A stretch of 64,000 nt of DNA from Mytilisepta virgata (Eukaryota; Mollusca; Bivalvia; Mytilida; Mytilidae): assembly GCA_028015205.1 (NCBI GenBank), contig CM051517.1:47813135-47877134 (forward strand), written 5' to 3'. The notes beneath the pieces were generated by a model. The model saw only the letters and a list, made by a program, of their open reading frames with translations, searched no databases and was not told where the DNA came from. Position numbers and translations under genes: made by a program. How positions within the stretch are numbered: position 1 is the first letter of the stretch; each line of letters starts with the position of its first letter. Of the stretch, positions 1 to 14,300 are shown one piece after another.

Positions 1-430
1 TTTTATGATCACAAATATCTATTTATCTAACTCTGCTACACACAACACCAGTTCTTAGTAATGGCAAAATTTACAATTAACACAGTTACTGAAAAGGCCA
101 AACATACAATTTATAAAATTTTGTTGTATCTATTCCTGATGATTCATATGATTTTTGTTTATGTATGAATTGTGTTTACTATACCCTTCTATAAAGAGCC
201 AACCAGCTATTTCACTTTATACATCATATATTAAATTTTACAATCAATCAAAATTTACAGTAAAGATAAAATATTTTCACCCAAGTCAATATACCAGTAC
301 ATTACAAAACAAGTAAAATTATCAAAATTGAGAAAATAATGCAATACCACACAATCAAACACTGCAAGCACACCAATATACAATATCCTTGGCAGACATT
401 TACATTCCAAGTTAAGCAAAGAGAAACTAG
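1..430. other. AT-rich sequence, presumed SH3PXD2 intron
   Basis: No coding or repeat structure recognised. It precedes the first copy of the hairpin-ended repeat family and is presumed intronic because the SH3PXD2 frame is still open at exon 9. Confidence 0.4.
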
Positions 431-1357
431 AGGCTCCCAGGAGCCTGTATCATTCACCTGGACTATGTCCATCTTGACTGGCAGCCTGGCACATTGTGTC
501 AAGTTCCAATTGTCTCACTAGTTTCAAACAAGAAGATCATTCAGTGAACTTTCCCATTAGGTCATATGTTAAACTAAGTTCCGCTCTGGCAGCCATCTTG
601 GATGGTGGACAGGGTCATCGGATATAATTCTGAAAAAGGACCAACTAAGGACCATTGCTGCCAAGTTTTGTTCCAATTGGCCAAGTGGTTTCAGACAAGA
701 AGATCTTTAAGTAAATTTCCCATAGGGTCCTATATTAAACTATGTTCGAGTCTGGCGGCTATCCTGGATGACAGGTTGAGTCATCTGATATAATTCTGAA
801 AGAGAACTACCTAAGGACCATTGCGGCCAAGTTTTGTTCCAATTGGCCAAGTGGTTTCGGACAAGAAGATCTTTAAGTAAATTTCCCACAGGATCCTATG
901 TAAAACTATGTTCGGCTCTGGCAGCCATCTTTGACGATCAACGGGGTCATCGAATATACTTTTGAAAGAGGACCACCTAAGGACCATTGCTGCTTAGTTT
1001 TGTTCCAATTGGCCAAGTGCTTTCAGACAAGAAGATCTTTAAGTAAATTTCCCATAGGGTCTTCTGAAAGAGGACCACCTAAGGACCATTGCAGCAAACT
1101 TTTGTTGCGATTGGCAAATTGGTTTCAGACAACAAGATCTTTTGTACAATTCCCATAGGGTCCTATGTTAAACTAAGTTCGGCCATCTTAGATGATGGGC
1201 AGAGTCATCGGATATAATTCTGAATAAGGACCACCTAAGGACCATTGTCCAATTGGCCCAGTGGTTTCACAGAAGATCTTTAAAGGAAAATTTATGACGA
1301 CAACGGACGCCAAGTGATGAAAAAAGCTCACATGGCCCAAAGGGCCAGGTGAGCTAA
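431..1357 (+). repeat. Family A element, copy 1 (hairpin ends, internal tandem module)
   Basis: Opens with hairpin AGGCTCCCAGGAGCCT, then 'gtatcattcacctgg', and closes with a hairpin at 1325-1355 (AGCTCACATGGCCC-aaa-GGGCCAGGTGAGCT). Between lie four to five diverged modules of about 150 bp with landmarks 'cccatagggtcctatgt', 'gccatctt', 'gaaagaggaccacctaagga' and 'tttcagacaagaagat'. Noncoding; short open frames inside are repeat shadows. Confidence 0.85.
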
Positions 1358-2124
1358 AATAATGACACTTACTAGCCAGAAGAAAACACAACTTGAAATT
1401 TATACATGAACAACTATTTTCTCGCATTGAAATATTTATATTGTGAACAACTTTCAAAACGTAACACTTAAACTTCCTTTACCTTAAAATTATTCTCATT
1501 CTAAAAAGGAAAAATACCAAATACAATTATATATCAATAAAGATTTGCATTTTTAAGAAAAAAAATAGAACTGATATTGCATATACACATTTATCGTGCA
1601 ATCAAGCCATTTCCGGTCTAACAACAGGGGTAGAATAAACTTTAGTCGTACAAGGTCAATGACCTAATAAAGTCTACTGGTACTTGTTTACATTCGAAGA
1701 GCGTGAGGAGAATAGTGAATGTACCAGATGACGTCGTGGCATTTCCCATGTTTTCAAGGCAGTTGGATTTCAACATCAAACGTAATTTTAAGACATTTCA
1801 CGCAGTGAAAGGGGATTGCAGGATAAAGAAAATACAAAGTCATTGTCGGAAAATATAAAATTTATTTGGGCTTGCTGCGAAACATGAGAAAAAGACTCCT
1901 TTAGGCTCGCCTTTTATCATGTTTCTAAAGCTCGGCCAAATGTTATATTTTCCAACAATGACTTTGTATTGTATATGTACACAGGAAAATGGATTGTTCT
2001 TTGATGTAGTTGTCTATTAAATTTCCATAATACAGACTCATAGACACAAACTATATAAAGGAATATGGGATTTAAATTTTGATAAAGAAATGAATATAGA
2101 AACATTTCCAACAATTTTACTCAC
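1358..2124. other. Intron 9 of SH3PXD2 (nothing recognised)
   Basis: Between the first family A copy and the exon 9 donor. The next SH3PXD2 exon was looked for on the minus strand and no convincing SH3 or proline-rich segment was found. Confidence 0.4.
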
Positions 2125-2386
2125 TTTTGTAATGGAATTCAGTCTAGGTGGCGGACGTAATGAGCCACCTCTTTCTAAAGACCGCTGTTTTTTCAGGATA
2201 TGTTGAACACCTCCTCGAGTATTTCCTAAAGATTCAGAACTGTGAGTGTCATGTCTCATAATGTCACTAACTTCACTCATACGACCAATGATTTGTACAC
2301 CTGATGCACGAGCAACACGCTCTATGTGAGCCGTCTCCGTCTTTATCAAATACGTACTGGGAGCAATGCCTTCCTGGCTATTGGAT
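2125..2386 (-). CDS. SH3PXD2: SH3PXD2 exon 9 (end of second SH3, conserved linker)
   Basis: 262 bp with TGTACAG acceptor and AAA|GTGAGT donor, phase 0 end. Encodes SNSQEGIAPSTYLIKTE, completing SH3-2, then GVQIIGRMSEVSDIM (a short block conserved after SH3-2 in Tks proteins), then a polar stretch with KKQRSLERGG and LRPPPRLNS, a possible SH3 ligand. The aromatic residue usual in GW.P of this family is isoleucine here (EGIAP). The next exon is not seen in 1-2124. Confidence 0.9.
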
Positions 2387-5300
2387 CTGTACAGAAAAAC
2401 ACAAAAATCAATATTATTCATCTGAAGACATCACTAAGTATTTTAGAACATGGAGGTGAACATTCTTTTAATGGGATAATGAGCAGAGAATTATCTCTCA
2501 CATGGGAATAATTAGATCATGCAACTTGAACTTAATTACCAATCATAACCATAAATAAAATGTTTAAATCAGATACAAAATTTTCAACATTTTTAAACAA
2601 TTTTTTTTTCAAATTAAATGTGATTTACAACACTTTTTCAATTAAGTGTTTGATAATGTTTCTTGTTATATTCATGTTATTATAACATTATTTCATCAAT
2701 TTAATAAAAATTTGTCATAATTTATATGATTTGTTGGTCGTATTTATGAAGATCTGCAAACATCTTCATTTACTGTCATGGCGGAAATAGAGTCTAGTAA
2801 AAAAATATCAAATTATATACAAGTATGTCAATATTTTCTTGCATTCTTTGTTTATGCCTTTATTATTTTACCATTTTAATAAATATATATATCAAATATT
2901 GGTTTTTTATTTGTATTTTGGAAGACTGACGAATATTGTCACGCTGTCATGATGGACACTAAGTCTGGTAGGAAAATACTATATTGGTTTCAAAGGAGAA
3001 GATCTTTAAAGAAAAGTTTATGCCAGATGCTGTCTTTAAAGGGCAAAAACTCCTATAAGGGGTCAATCAATGATTTTGGTCATGTTGAATTACTTTGTTG
3101 AACATTTTGTCATTATCCATAATAATATTCAAGATAATAACCTAAAACTGCAAAATTTCCTTAAAATTAAAAACAGGGGCAATAACCCAACAAATGGTTG
3201 ACCGATTTGTCTGAAAATTTCATGGCAAGTAGATCTTGACCTGATGAACATTTTTACCCCGTCAGTTTTGCTCTAAATGCTTTAGTTTTTGAGATATAAG
3301 ACAAAAACTGCAATTTACCCCTATGTGCTATTTTTAGCCATGTTGGTTGGCAGGCGGGGTCATCAGACACATTTGATAAACTAGATATCCTAATGATGCT
3401 TGTGGCCAAATTTGGTTCCATTTGCCTCAGCAGTTTCAGAGGAGAATATTTTTGTAAAAGACGACGGACGACATATGCCAAGTGATGAGAATAGTTCATT
3501 TGATTCTTTGGGTCAGGTGAGCTAATAAAATCAGTTCTCGCGATTTTCAGGTAACCTCCCCATTAAGTATGCAGAAACTTTATGAGAACAATTCCCCATT
3601 TCAGTCTCTGAAAAACAAATAATTTTTTGAATGCAATTTAAGGCATTCGAGATATCAGTTACTTCATTTGGGAGACTTCTAGAGGTGAAAATTAAATAAA
3701 AAGTTAACTGCTACTTTCAACAAAATGAATTGCATGTCAGGAGAATATATTTTCTTTTTAAATCCACATAAATGCTGAATTTACTGATAAACAAAAATAA
3801 ACATTGACATTTTACTATAAATCTGAAATATCAAACAGAAGTTTGACAAGTTTACAACATTAAAGGACAATGTATCTGTCTATCAAGTAAACAAATAAGT
3901 ACAAAATTACTTTAAAACATTTCCTGATTTTTTTTACCTAACAAGTCTTTGTACATGTTTAACAGTACAAGTATCTATTTTTTAGATTATTAATGTTGTG
4001 TCTACATGTAGATAGATTGTAGAGTTATACCAGACATTACATGTCTATGACTGTAAAATTTTGTAAATTACTTAAGGCAACTTTTAATAAACAAATAAAA
4101 TATGTTTTATCAATACATGTATGAATCATTATTATAAATAATTTTGCTGATAGGCAAACATTACACAAGGCACAAACAAACAGCAGGTTAATCATCCAAA
4201 ATATTAAGTATATTTTTTGACACTGAACTCCAACACAAATATTTTGTAAATTTCAAGAAATCCTCTCGAAAGAGTTCCAACTATGCACAAATTTATTCTG
4301 AAGACGTTCCAATAAGAATTTTTCAATAATTTGAATAAATGTGTGTACATTATATTTATTAGCTCTCTAAATATCTTAAAACAACCAAGTTAACACACAC
4401 AATATGTAAGATATTAAGATAAATAAATCTGATCCAAAATACCTAACAAACCACCAGCCATCTAAGTTTTTCTCCAGTACCTCTACAACAGTTCCTTTCT
4501 CTAATGGAATCTCGTCTTCATTCTGTGGTGTATAGCTCGCAGTACTGATGTATCGCTCATCTACAAACAAATTTAATTTTCTCCTGTAAGGTGTATTCTC
4601 AGAAACCATGCTAATGCATTTGATTCCTAACCAGGCAATACTTATAATTAATCAAAATACACACAGGAGAACTATTGCTAAGCAGATGTGAGGATAACGG
4701 GTACTGGTAAGTGTTAATGAGACAACAAAACAAAGGACTGAAAATGGGAAATAATTACATATATAGGGTCCTAGAGTGGTCTTCAAAAAGATGGATGGAT
4801 GAAGTATTGTTTAACGTCCAGTGGCAACCAACAGGTGCATATCAGAACAAGAACATGTTGATATGATAATGAACATGATCCCCTGCTTTGTACTAGACCG
4901 ACACGCCGAGCCAGATTTTTAATGTGCTAGGTCACGAGGTAACTGTCCACAGGAAGACATATCACCACACTTGGACACATTATACCGACTCTGAGCCAAC
5001 CAGTCCTTTGTTCTTATTCCTAATGTAGCGTGCTTGGTGGAGAGCAGCAAATATCAATTTTAATGTCTTTGGTTTGACTAAGCCGGGGAGGTGACCAGCG
5101 ACCTTCCCCACTCGAGATAAGCACGCTACCATGAGACCACTGAGGGGTTTTTAAAAAAAAAGCAATAGCCCACAGCACAAGATAAGCATTAAATGGAACC
5201 AGAACCAAGGTGTTAACAACAAATCCCACATTCTGTATGTTTTTCAGATTCCATGGGTGGTTAGCCTGTATATTACAATATTTCACAAAAAATTGTCTAT

Positions 5301-8300
5301 TTGCCTTTCTGAATTATTAACCTATAAAAATATAAAATTATTCTATAGATGCTTCTCACCAATCAAATAGTATTTGAATACTACTGACTAGAGCTTAATT
5401 GTTGAACTGAAAAAATCTACCGCATCAAACTTGGCATCACAGAATGTTTATCTAACCTTCTCCTAAATTTGTCCTGATTGCTGTGTTTTCCTTGAGTCCA
5501 TCTTTCCTTTCCAGATAAGAACTTGGTACCCATCCTTGTTTATCATCTACATTTACAAACCACCAACCTGTATTTAAAGCAAAACATACTAGAACTTTCT
5601 TTAAAATACAAAATTCTCTTAGCGTTCATCAAACATAATAATGCAACTCCTCTAACATGGTGAAACTTTTTGATGTCTTATTCTCTTAATTCATTTCTGC
5701 AAAATCAAGAAATATATATAAGATAAACAGAATAGGAGAAGAGAACTTATACTGTCTAAATTTCATCAGGACAAATAAATAAAAAAAAAATCATTAAAAT
5801 GTATAGAAAATAGAGCTTTATCATCTTGGCATACATAATTTAAATCTAAATTTAAAACCAGAGGCTCCCAGGAGCCTGTATCGCTCACCTGGTAGTGCAT
5901 TGCCTATTACATATATCGACCAGTTCCCACAGGGTTAAAAGTTTGGCTGTGTGGCCATCTTGGTTGATACTGTTTGGGTCAACAGACACAATTCTGAAAG
6001 AGGACCATCTAAGGACCATTGCTGCTAAGTTTGGTTCCAACCTCTCCGTAGTTTCAGACATGAAGATTTTTTAATGAATTTTCCATAGGGTGCAATGTTA
6101 AACTATGTTTGTCTGTGGTGGCCATCTCGGTTGACAGTCCAGGTCATCCGACACATTTCTGAAAGAGGACAACCATTGTTGCCAAGTCTTGTTCTAATTG
6201 GCTCAGTTGTTTCAGACAAGAAGATTATTTAATGAATTTTCCCATAGGGTCCCATGTAAAACTAAGTTCACCTGTGGCGGCTATCTTGGTTGACATTCTA
6301 GGTTATTGGACATATTTCTGACAGAGGACCATCTACAGACCAAAGCTGTCAAGTCCGGTCCCAATTGGCTCAGTAGTTTCAGACATGAAGATTTTTTAAT
6401 GAATTTTCACATAGGGTCCAATGTTAAACTATGTTCGGCTGTGGCGGCCATCTTGGTTGATGGTCCGGTTCATCGGACATAAGTCTGAAAGAGGACCATC
6501 TAAGGTCCATTACTGTTAAGTTTGGTTGCAATTGGCTCAGTAGTTTCAGACAAGAAAATTTTTAAATGAATTTCCCATAGGGTCCTATGTTAAACTAAGT
6601 TCGGCTGTAGCAGCCATCTTGGTTAATCATCTGGTTGATCAGATAAATTCTGAAAGAGGACCATCTAAGGACCATTGCTGCTAAGTTTGGTTTCAATTAG
6701 GCATGTAGTTTCAGACAAGAAGATTTTTATGTGAATTTCCCTTAGGGTCCTATGTTAAACTAAGTTTCGATGTGGCGGCCATCTTGGTCAGATGTCGGGA
6801 CCTCAGACATATTTTTGGAAGGGGACTATCCAAGGATCACTTCAGCAAAGTCTGGCTGAGATTGGCATAGCAGCTTCAGAGGAGAAGATTTTAAAAATTT
6901 TTACCCCCCATTTTTCTATCTTTAGCTTGCCGCCATCTTGGTCGAAGGTCAGGGACACCGGACATAATTTTGAAAGGGGACCACCCAAGGACCATTCCAC
7001 TAAAGTTTGGTCCCAATTAGCCCAGTGGTTTCTGAGGAGAAGATTAAAATGTAAATTGTGGATGACGGACGATGGACGCCAAGTGATGACAATAGCTCAC
7101 CTGACCCGAAGGATCAGGTGAGCTGAAAAAGAAGAGTAATGGAGCATATTCAAGGAAACAAAATTGTTTAAATGGCTTTTCAACTCATGTAATCTTATTC
7201 AAATCAAACAAGGAAAATAACCTCTTCAAGAAACAAATTTTCATGCAGTATATAAAATTGGACAGTTTATAGTTACAATCAACCAGAATTACTAGAAATA
7301 TCAAGACAGCAGGACTAATACCCCCTACTACAATGAAATTCAATCTCCAGTAGATTTGAAAGTAACTGCAAGGTGCAAATGGACATTTGCTAGAGCTTCT
7401 ACCATTGAAGCAACTTCTATGTGTACAAACTATGTAAAAGGAATCATAGTGACAATATACACACCTGTCCATTAACTGAAGTTCAAAGACAAAACTCAAT
7501 GGACGAAAACATCCTACATCAGATATGTGAACAAAGAACCATAACTAAGGAAATACTCAACCATCAAATATACAATGCGCCTAATTTCATTTGTATATAA
7601 CAAACCATGTCAGAGTAGTTGCGACAAGAAGGTCTATACGTTACAATGCCAAAAAAAATTTCAGTCTAAAGTGCCATAACTCATGAAAAACTTTATAAGA
7701 TGGTACCTTCTGTAATACCTTTTTGTAAAATTTTATTTCAACTGATTAATAAGCACCAAAGCAAGGAATATCCCAAAACTTTCCTGTGATGTTTGGTACT
7801 CATGTGTCCTGCTTCAGAGATTTTTTTCTTAAATTATAGAGGAATGTATAACAATGATAAATGCAATATTATGCTCTTAATTCATCTACCAATAATAATT
7901 TCTCATTGAAATCAAGACATCACAAAATATTGTATAATAGAATTATCACCAAGAAAACACGCATGTTTTATTATGTTTATGTACATGTATATAGTTAATA
8001 TGCAGGAAAATTGTACACCAATCATACGATCAACTGACATGATGACTACTAAATGTAGTATATAACACTCCTATCCAGTGATTTGTCATCTGTTAATTAT
8101 ATAATCTTATAAGTACAAATACTTGTAAATGTAGTCATGGATACTTAAAACCAATCCATATTTGTGAAGTGATCATCATAAAAAATGATATACTGAGCAA
8201 GGACTACATTACCAAAATACAAGTAGATATAGCTATACTTCAAAGAGCTTTTAGTATGTCTAAGGGATAAAACTTAACTTTATAGGGTAGCCTATCATTG

Positions 8301-11300
8301 GATATAACTTTCCATTTGGACGTGCCTTGATTGGGAATGATCAGATCTAAGTCTCTTCCAGAATGTTAACATACAAGTATACACTTTCAAATTAAATACA
8401 CTTTATTTTTTATTTTATTGTATTTTTGCTACTATTTTTTTTATTAAAAACAATAAGTATTCCAATATATAAGATACATTTTATAAATTTTATTTTATTT
8501 TATTTCATCACAGACACTGTGATATCAATTTTGACCATAGTATATTTTTTTGTACTTATGTTTACTTTTCTTGCTTTGTTTCCTTCTCCAATAACTTTAC
8601 ACAGATATATATAGATAAGAAAAATTTTTAAATATTGTATGACTTTTATAAGATTGTATGATTTATGTCTCTCATACACTCTCACTCCAAAATTATGATT
8701 TTTCAGAAATTACAGTTTGTGCAAACAGTTTTTGAATTAATTCCAACAAAATAATGATTTCTGGGAAATACATCGAGATCAGAATTTTTTCAACTACATT
8801 CAAATAAATTATAGATTTTTGGGGAAATATACTGTACACTGAATGTTTTGAAATCCATTGGAACAAACTATAGAGTGTTTGGAAATTCACTGTACACTGA
8901 AGGTTTTAGAATCCATTCCAACAAATTATGAGTAGTGTTTAGAATTAGAAGTTTTTCAAATCCATTATGACAAATTATTTATACTTAAAACCTACCACTG
9001 TCACTTTTCTCTACAACCTCTAACACCATCCCAGCCTTCAGATTGAGATCCCATTTGTCTGCCTTCTGATAATCTGCTATAACGACATATTGTTCTGCTA
9101 GTGTTGGTCCAGAAATATGGTCTGCTGTTTTCTGTTTAGTTTTCCTGTAATTACATGTAATTGAAATTCTACAAAATCTGTTGACAGAGTTTTGTCTTAC
9201 CTGCTTGAAACAAAACTGAGGTATTCACAACTTTTAGACTATGAACTATTTCTCTAGGGACATAGAAATGAGATGAACCAATGCTCCATTTAAATTGACC
9301 TAATCACAAACTCTAAAATAAAAAATTTGATTAAAACTCAATGAAGCATGTCTGAGAGGACAGTCTAAATAAGTGCCTTGCTGCTAATGCAATTTTTAAG
9401 TGGTTCCAGTTAAACTGACCTTATCATTAACTTAAGGCTGAAAAGTTTCAGTCAATGAAACATTTATAATGGGATGGAAAGCACTTTACAACTCATCATA
9501 GTCAAGCTTCACACCAATTTTGAATTAGTTGAGGCCTGTAGTTGTGATGGAAGGAGGGAACGGCAGAAGTAAACCAGTATATCCCACACTCCTTCATAGC
9601 TTGGGTATAATGAGTTCTAGTGTCTGCTTGTGAAACCTTACAGTCTTGATATACATATGATTATCATACTCCATATATTCCTCAGGTTATTGTACAAGTC
9701 CTTAATATAAGTTTTTAACACAAATATATTGAAAATTCACACCTATATGATTTGATAATGCTGAGCATAGTATACGTTTTTAACATGTGCTACAAAAATG
9801 TTCTGGGATAAATGAACAACTATAAGATGTATTACCTTCAGGATATATATATATATAATATATCTTAAACCAGAAAGTGAAAATATCAGCAGAAATTCTT
9901 AGAGGTGATAATATCATTATGGTAAAGTGGTCCTGCTTGAAAATGAAAATGGAAGGGTGCTGGTGAAGAGCACTTCAACCCAATATCCATTTTGAATGTC
10001 ACTTCATTGCAATAAAAATTTTGAAGGGCCATTTTGATGTTCATCGTATGCATCAGGAGTGTACTCATTGTGTATTGTATATCATTGCCATGTGGTTAGT
10101 TTTAGAAAAGATAAAAGCATTTTATTTTGTACTAATAAATGAATAAAACTTTGTACATGTAATATTGTTTTGATCTTCTTCCTTTTTTTTAAATAAAAGG
10201 AACAAAGTGTTGATGAGGAAAATATTCATAAAGAGTTTTGAATAAAACTAAAAATACATATTTGAAAGGACAAATTTAATATGGAAAATAATAACAAGAA
10301 GCTGGTAAAAATATTTTAGTCTCTCCAAATTAAACCCAGGATTATATGGGAACTGTTCACTTATTGTTGTACCTTTCAATTTTTAACTCAATAGAATTAT
10401 AGTCCAAACACATATTGAAAAATCATTTTGCATGATTTTAATGCAAATCTAACTTTTATATTATAACCAATTTAAGGGTTACAACTGTCTGCACTCTTCC
10501 ACCCCATGATCACTTACCTTGAGCATAGTGATTTGCAAATTACAAAAGACAACATTTGGTATATAGATCCAGAAGAATTATCACTCATATTTTACTTCAT
10601 ATTTCACAAACATAACACCCACACAACAACAACAATCCTTCCATTTAAAAAAATGTCATTTTAAAACGCATGATCATGCAGTATATCCATAGGGCACATC
10701 ATTTTCTAATATATTTCGGTTTTACAATGCACTTAGTGACAACAATTATGGTAAAAAAATGCACTTAAAAAATGTAATTTTTCAATATAATTTTTACTAT
10801 CTAGGTATTTTGTGGGTACACCATTTTCCTGGTATGAATCTCTTGGAGTTATCCATCAAAATAAATGACAAGAGATCCTGTAGGCATCATGAATGACATA
10901 AAACTTTGTTATGAATTTCTTAAATATTTGAATATTTAATAATAGCCTCATATATAATAAGCTACAAATCCCTAAGTCTAACTATTAATTTCTATCAAAT
11001 TATTGTTAATATCATTTTTACATAATGTTGTAATTGGTTTTATCCTCTTACATGTATTTATCATAATAAGAGAACACAAGCCTTATGACTAAGGACTAAT
11101 TTTTAGGAGGGTTTAGCAAATCTTATAACAAATTTAATAATTACAGTATGTATTGGCTGAGTAATATTTCTATTACAATCTACGGTGACATAAAAATGTC
11201 AAATATTCTAAAATTTCATAGCTGTAATATATTTGATCTCCAATCAGTCAACCAAGCACAGAAATATAATTGTTTTTTCTTCTTTTAATGAATAAAATGG

Positions 11301-14300
11301 CAAACCAAAATAAAAATAATATTAAAAATGGGAGATGAACTTTATAAGTAAGATTGAATAGATATTTTTAATAGCATCTTATTTGTGGGAATAATTTGTC
11401 TGGCTTCAGCAGTGATTAAATAATACTGAAAAAGTTGATAAGATTTTTATTATGCAATTAACTTGAATAAAATTTATTTTTCTGTGAAATTTTTCTACTT
11501 TACTTTTAATATAAAACAGGTAACTTTTGTATATAACTGTCAACAGTTATTTACTTTCTCATTTAAATAAAATAAAAACTTCCGTAAAGGATCTGCCTAA
11601 TGTTTTATGTCAATAAAATTGTCATAATGTCAGAATTCATGCTAAATATTAATTTTCTTATACCTTACAAAGAAAATCATGCAGAAAAACTTCCTGTTTG
11701 AGGACAAATTAAGATACATCATACAAGTGATAGACTTTATCCTTGTTTAACGTGTAAATTACTGAACAAATAAGTTATTATAACATTACATATTTTACTA
11801 GACACATACATGTTTGTTTACTTCATGACAAATAATCATCATCAAGGTTTACATATAGAGTCATCAAAAAAGTGTGAACATTAGTGATATCTTTATATAA
11901 CGCTAGAATTTTACATGATTTTTTTTTTATATTATGTAATTCAAATCTGAAACATGTTCTACATATCATATCCAAGTTCTTTAATTAATTTTTATATTTC
12001 TTTTATTTACATTACAGATAAAAAAATCAATTTGCTCCAGGTGAGCATTCAGTTGAAGACCAAAAAGAGAACACACACTAAAAAAAACACCTGATACGTT
12101 AAAATAATCATATCTGCATGTTAACAAGTGCATTTGTTTTTTTTTTTTCCTGTTCTCAGAAAAAGATTACATAATAATAAATGAATAATACTACAGTATA
12201 AATGTAATACTTTTAACTGCTTCAATCTTTGGTTGTTAATTAAACTTACATGTGATTGACATGATTACCATGATCCTCATCAGTACCAATTTTATGAGAA
12301 AATTTCGTCATCAAAGCTTTAACTCCTTTCATATTGAAATGCTATCAAATTTACATTCACTTCCTGTTGTTACAATATTTTTCACAATAAAAGTTTAACC
12401 ATAAATAATAGAAAAAACCACAAAAACTTAGCTACAATAGGCTTCCTCCTTATCAGTAGATAACATTTCCTGCTGAGGCTGAATCAACATACAATCACGT
12501 CGCATCAGACACATTCAATATTTTGTAACAGTTTAGTGCATATTTTGAAGATTTTGTAGACATTATTTTATCTTCCAGTAGTTCCATGCACAATATCATT
12601 ATCAGTCAACTGAATCACATTTACTACTACAAAATATGTCTGTGGTTTTTTTCTGAAAAACCTCAAACAAGAACTTATTGTTATCCTGACATACAGTTAT
12701 GTTCGTACAGGAGCTAGTTTGAAATGAGTGAAAAAATTGTCAATCTGCATTAAAAAAATCCGTTACCAAGCAAGTTTGATCTCATGTATTTTCCATGTTA
12801 GCCCATTTTCACAAACGAAATCTAGTCATATTCAAATATATATAAAGTGAAGATAATTTTGTGAAAATTAAATAACACACATGGATAGTTAAAAAGCTTA
12901 ATCTTTTTTTCTTCCTATTTAAACATACATGTATTATTACTAATGCAGTTTTGAAATCACAAGTAAATAAAGTCTATGAGTAAACAGATAAGAAAATAAT
13001 TTTTAACAAACACATTAGATCTTTATAGTATTTGATTTATATTTATATCATAAACTACACAGTGAGAGACATTTATACCCCTCCTATAAAACATTTCAAA
13101 TTCAGAAATATTCTCAATTAAAGGTGTTATCAATAAAAACTAAAACTGGGGTCACAACCAGTCCTTCAGATATATAGTTTTAATCGTTTTCATTGTAAAA
13201 TGAGCTCTACCTCTACTTCACAGCAGATCTCAGTTTAGAAAATCACTGAACCATGTATCTGAGGAAACAACTCCCTTTTAAAATGTTTCCTTTTTAATTA
13301 ATTACAGCTTGGTGCAACTTTTGATACATCAAACTACCTGGTATGTTTAAAGTGAGGGGGAATGAACTTAAATAGCATTGCAATATTAAACTTAGTTTTA
13401 CCACAAGTGTTAAATATAGATTCTACTTTAGGTACGAGTGAGTTATGGAATTTCTCCACCCGAGCTTTTGCGTGTGTGTTAAAATCTAAAATTTAACTAC
13501 TGAGGGTGGAGAAATTCCATAACTCATGAGTAAATTGAAGGAGAATCTGTTTCTCCTATGATTTTTGACAAAAACCTCAAGAAAATGTCGTTGCTATGTA
13601 GTTTGTTTACATAGATGTCATTTTGGCAACTCTCTAGTTCACTGTTCTAATAACTGTCAAAAATGGCGGTAATTCCCATGTAGAAATTTAATCACCGGGA
13701 AGTGGTTAAAAATATTATGTATTTTTATCCCACTGATTTAACATGTCAACAATAGGAGAAAAATTGTAATACACTGTAAATCCTGCTTAATTTAAATACT
13801 TTAAACTACAAATATATGATAAAAAATAGAGCCTCATCTGAGCCTGTATCGTTCACCTGGCATTTTTAAAGGCAAAATGACCTTGATATTTGACCTTTGA
13901 CCTATAAAAAAGTCTTTCCCATATGGATTCAATGGAAACTTTCAACAGCCGCAGCCATCGGCTGATCATATGAATCTCAACCAAAAATGGATAGTTTGTA
14001 GACGGTACTGTCTTCATCAATCCTGCAAAGTTTAAAAAAATTTCATAATGTGGTTTCAGAGGAGAAGATTTTTGAAAATTGGCCCATCAAAACCTGGCAG
14101 CCATGTTATTCATCCAACCGGAACCAAAGGTATACAGTTGGTAGAAGTCCTTCCATTAATCATTCCTGAAAACTTTGGTTACAATCTTCCCATTTGTTCC
14201 TGAGAAAATGACAAAACAAACCCTTTCCTATATGGATTCAATGGAAACTTTGAACAACCGGCACAGTCGGTTGAGTGGATGAATATCAAGAAAAAGTGGA

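Noticed and set aside
4376..4609. 77-residue minus-strand frame as a stand-alone gene
   Set aside because: It is SH3PXD2 exon 8 with intronic read-through on both sides.
5080..5151. Functional tRNA gene on the minus strand
   Set aside because: A- and B-box-like sequences exist but no cloverleaf or acceptor stem closes; better explained as a tRNA-derived SINE head.
6792..7121. 109-residue frame
   Set aside because: Lies wholly within family A copy 3.
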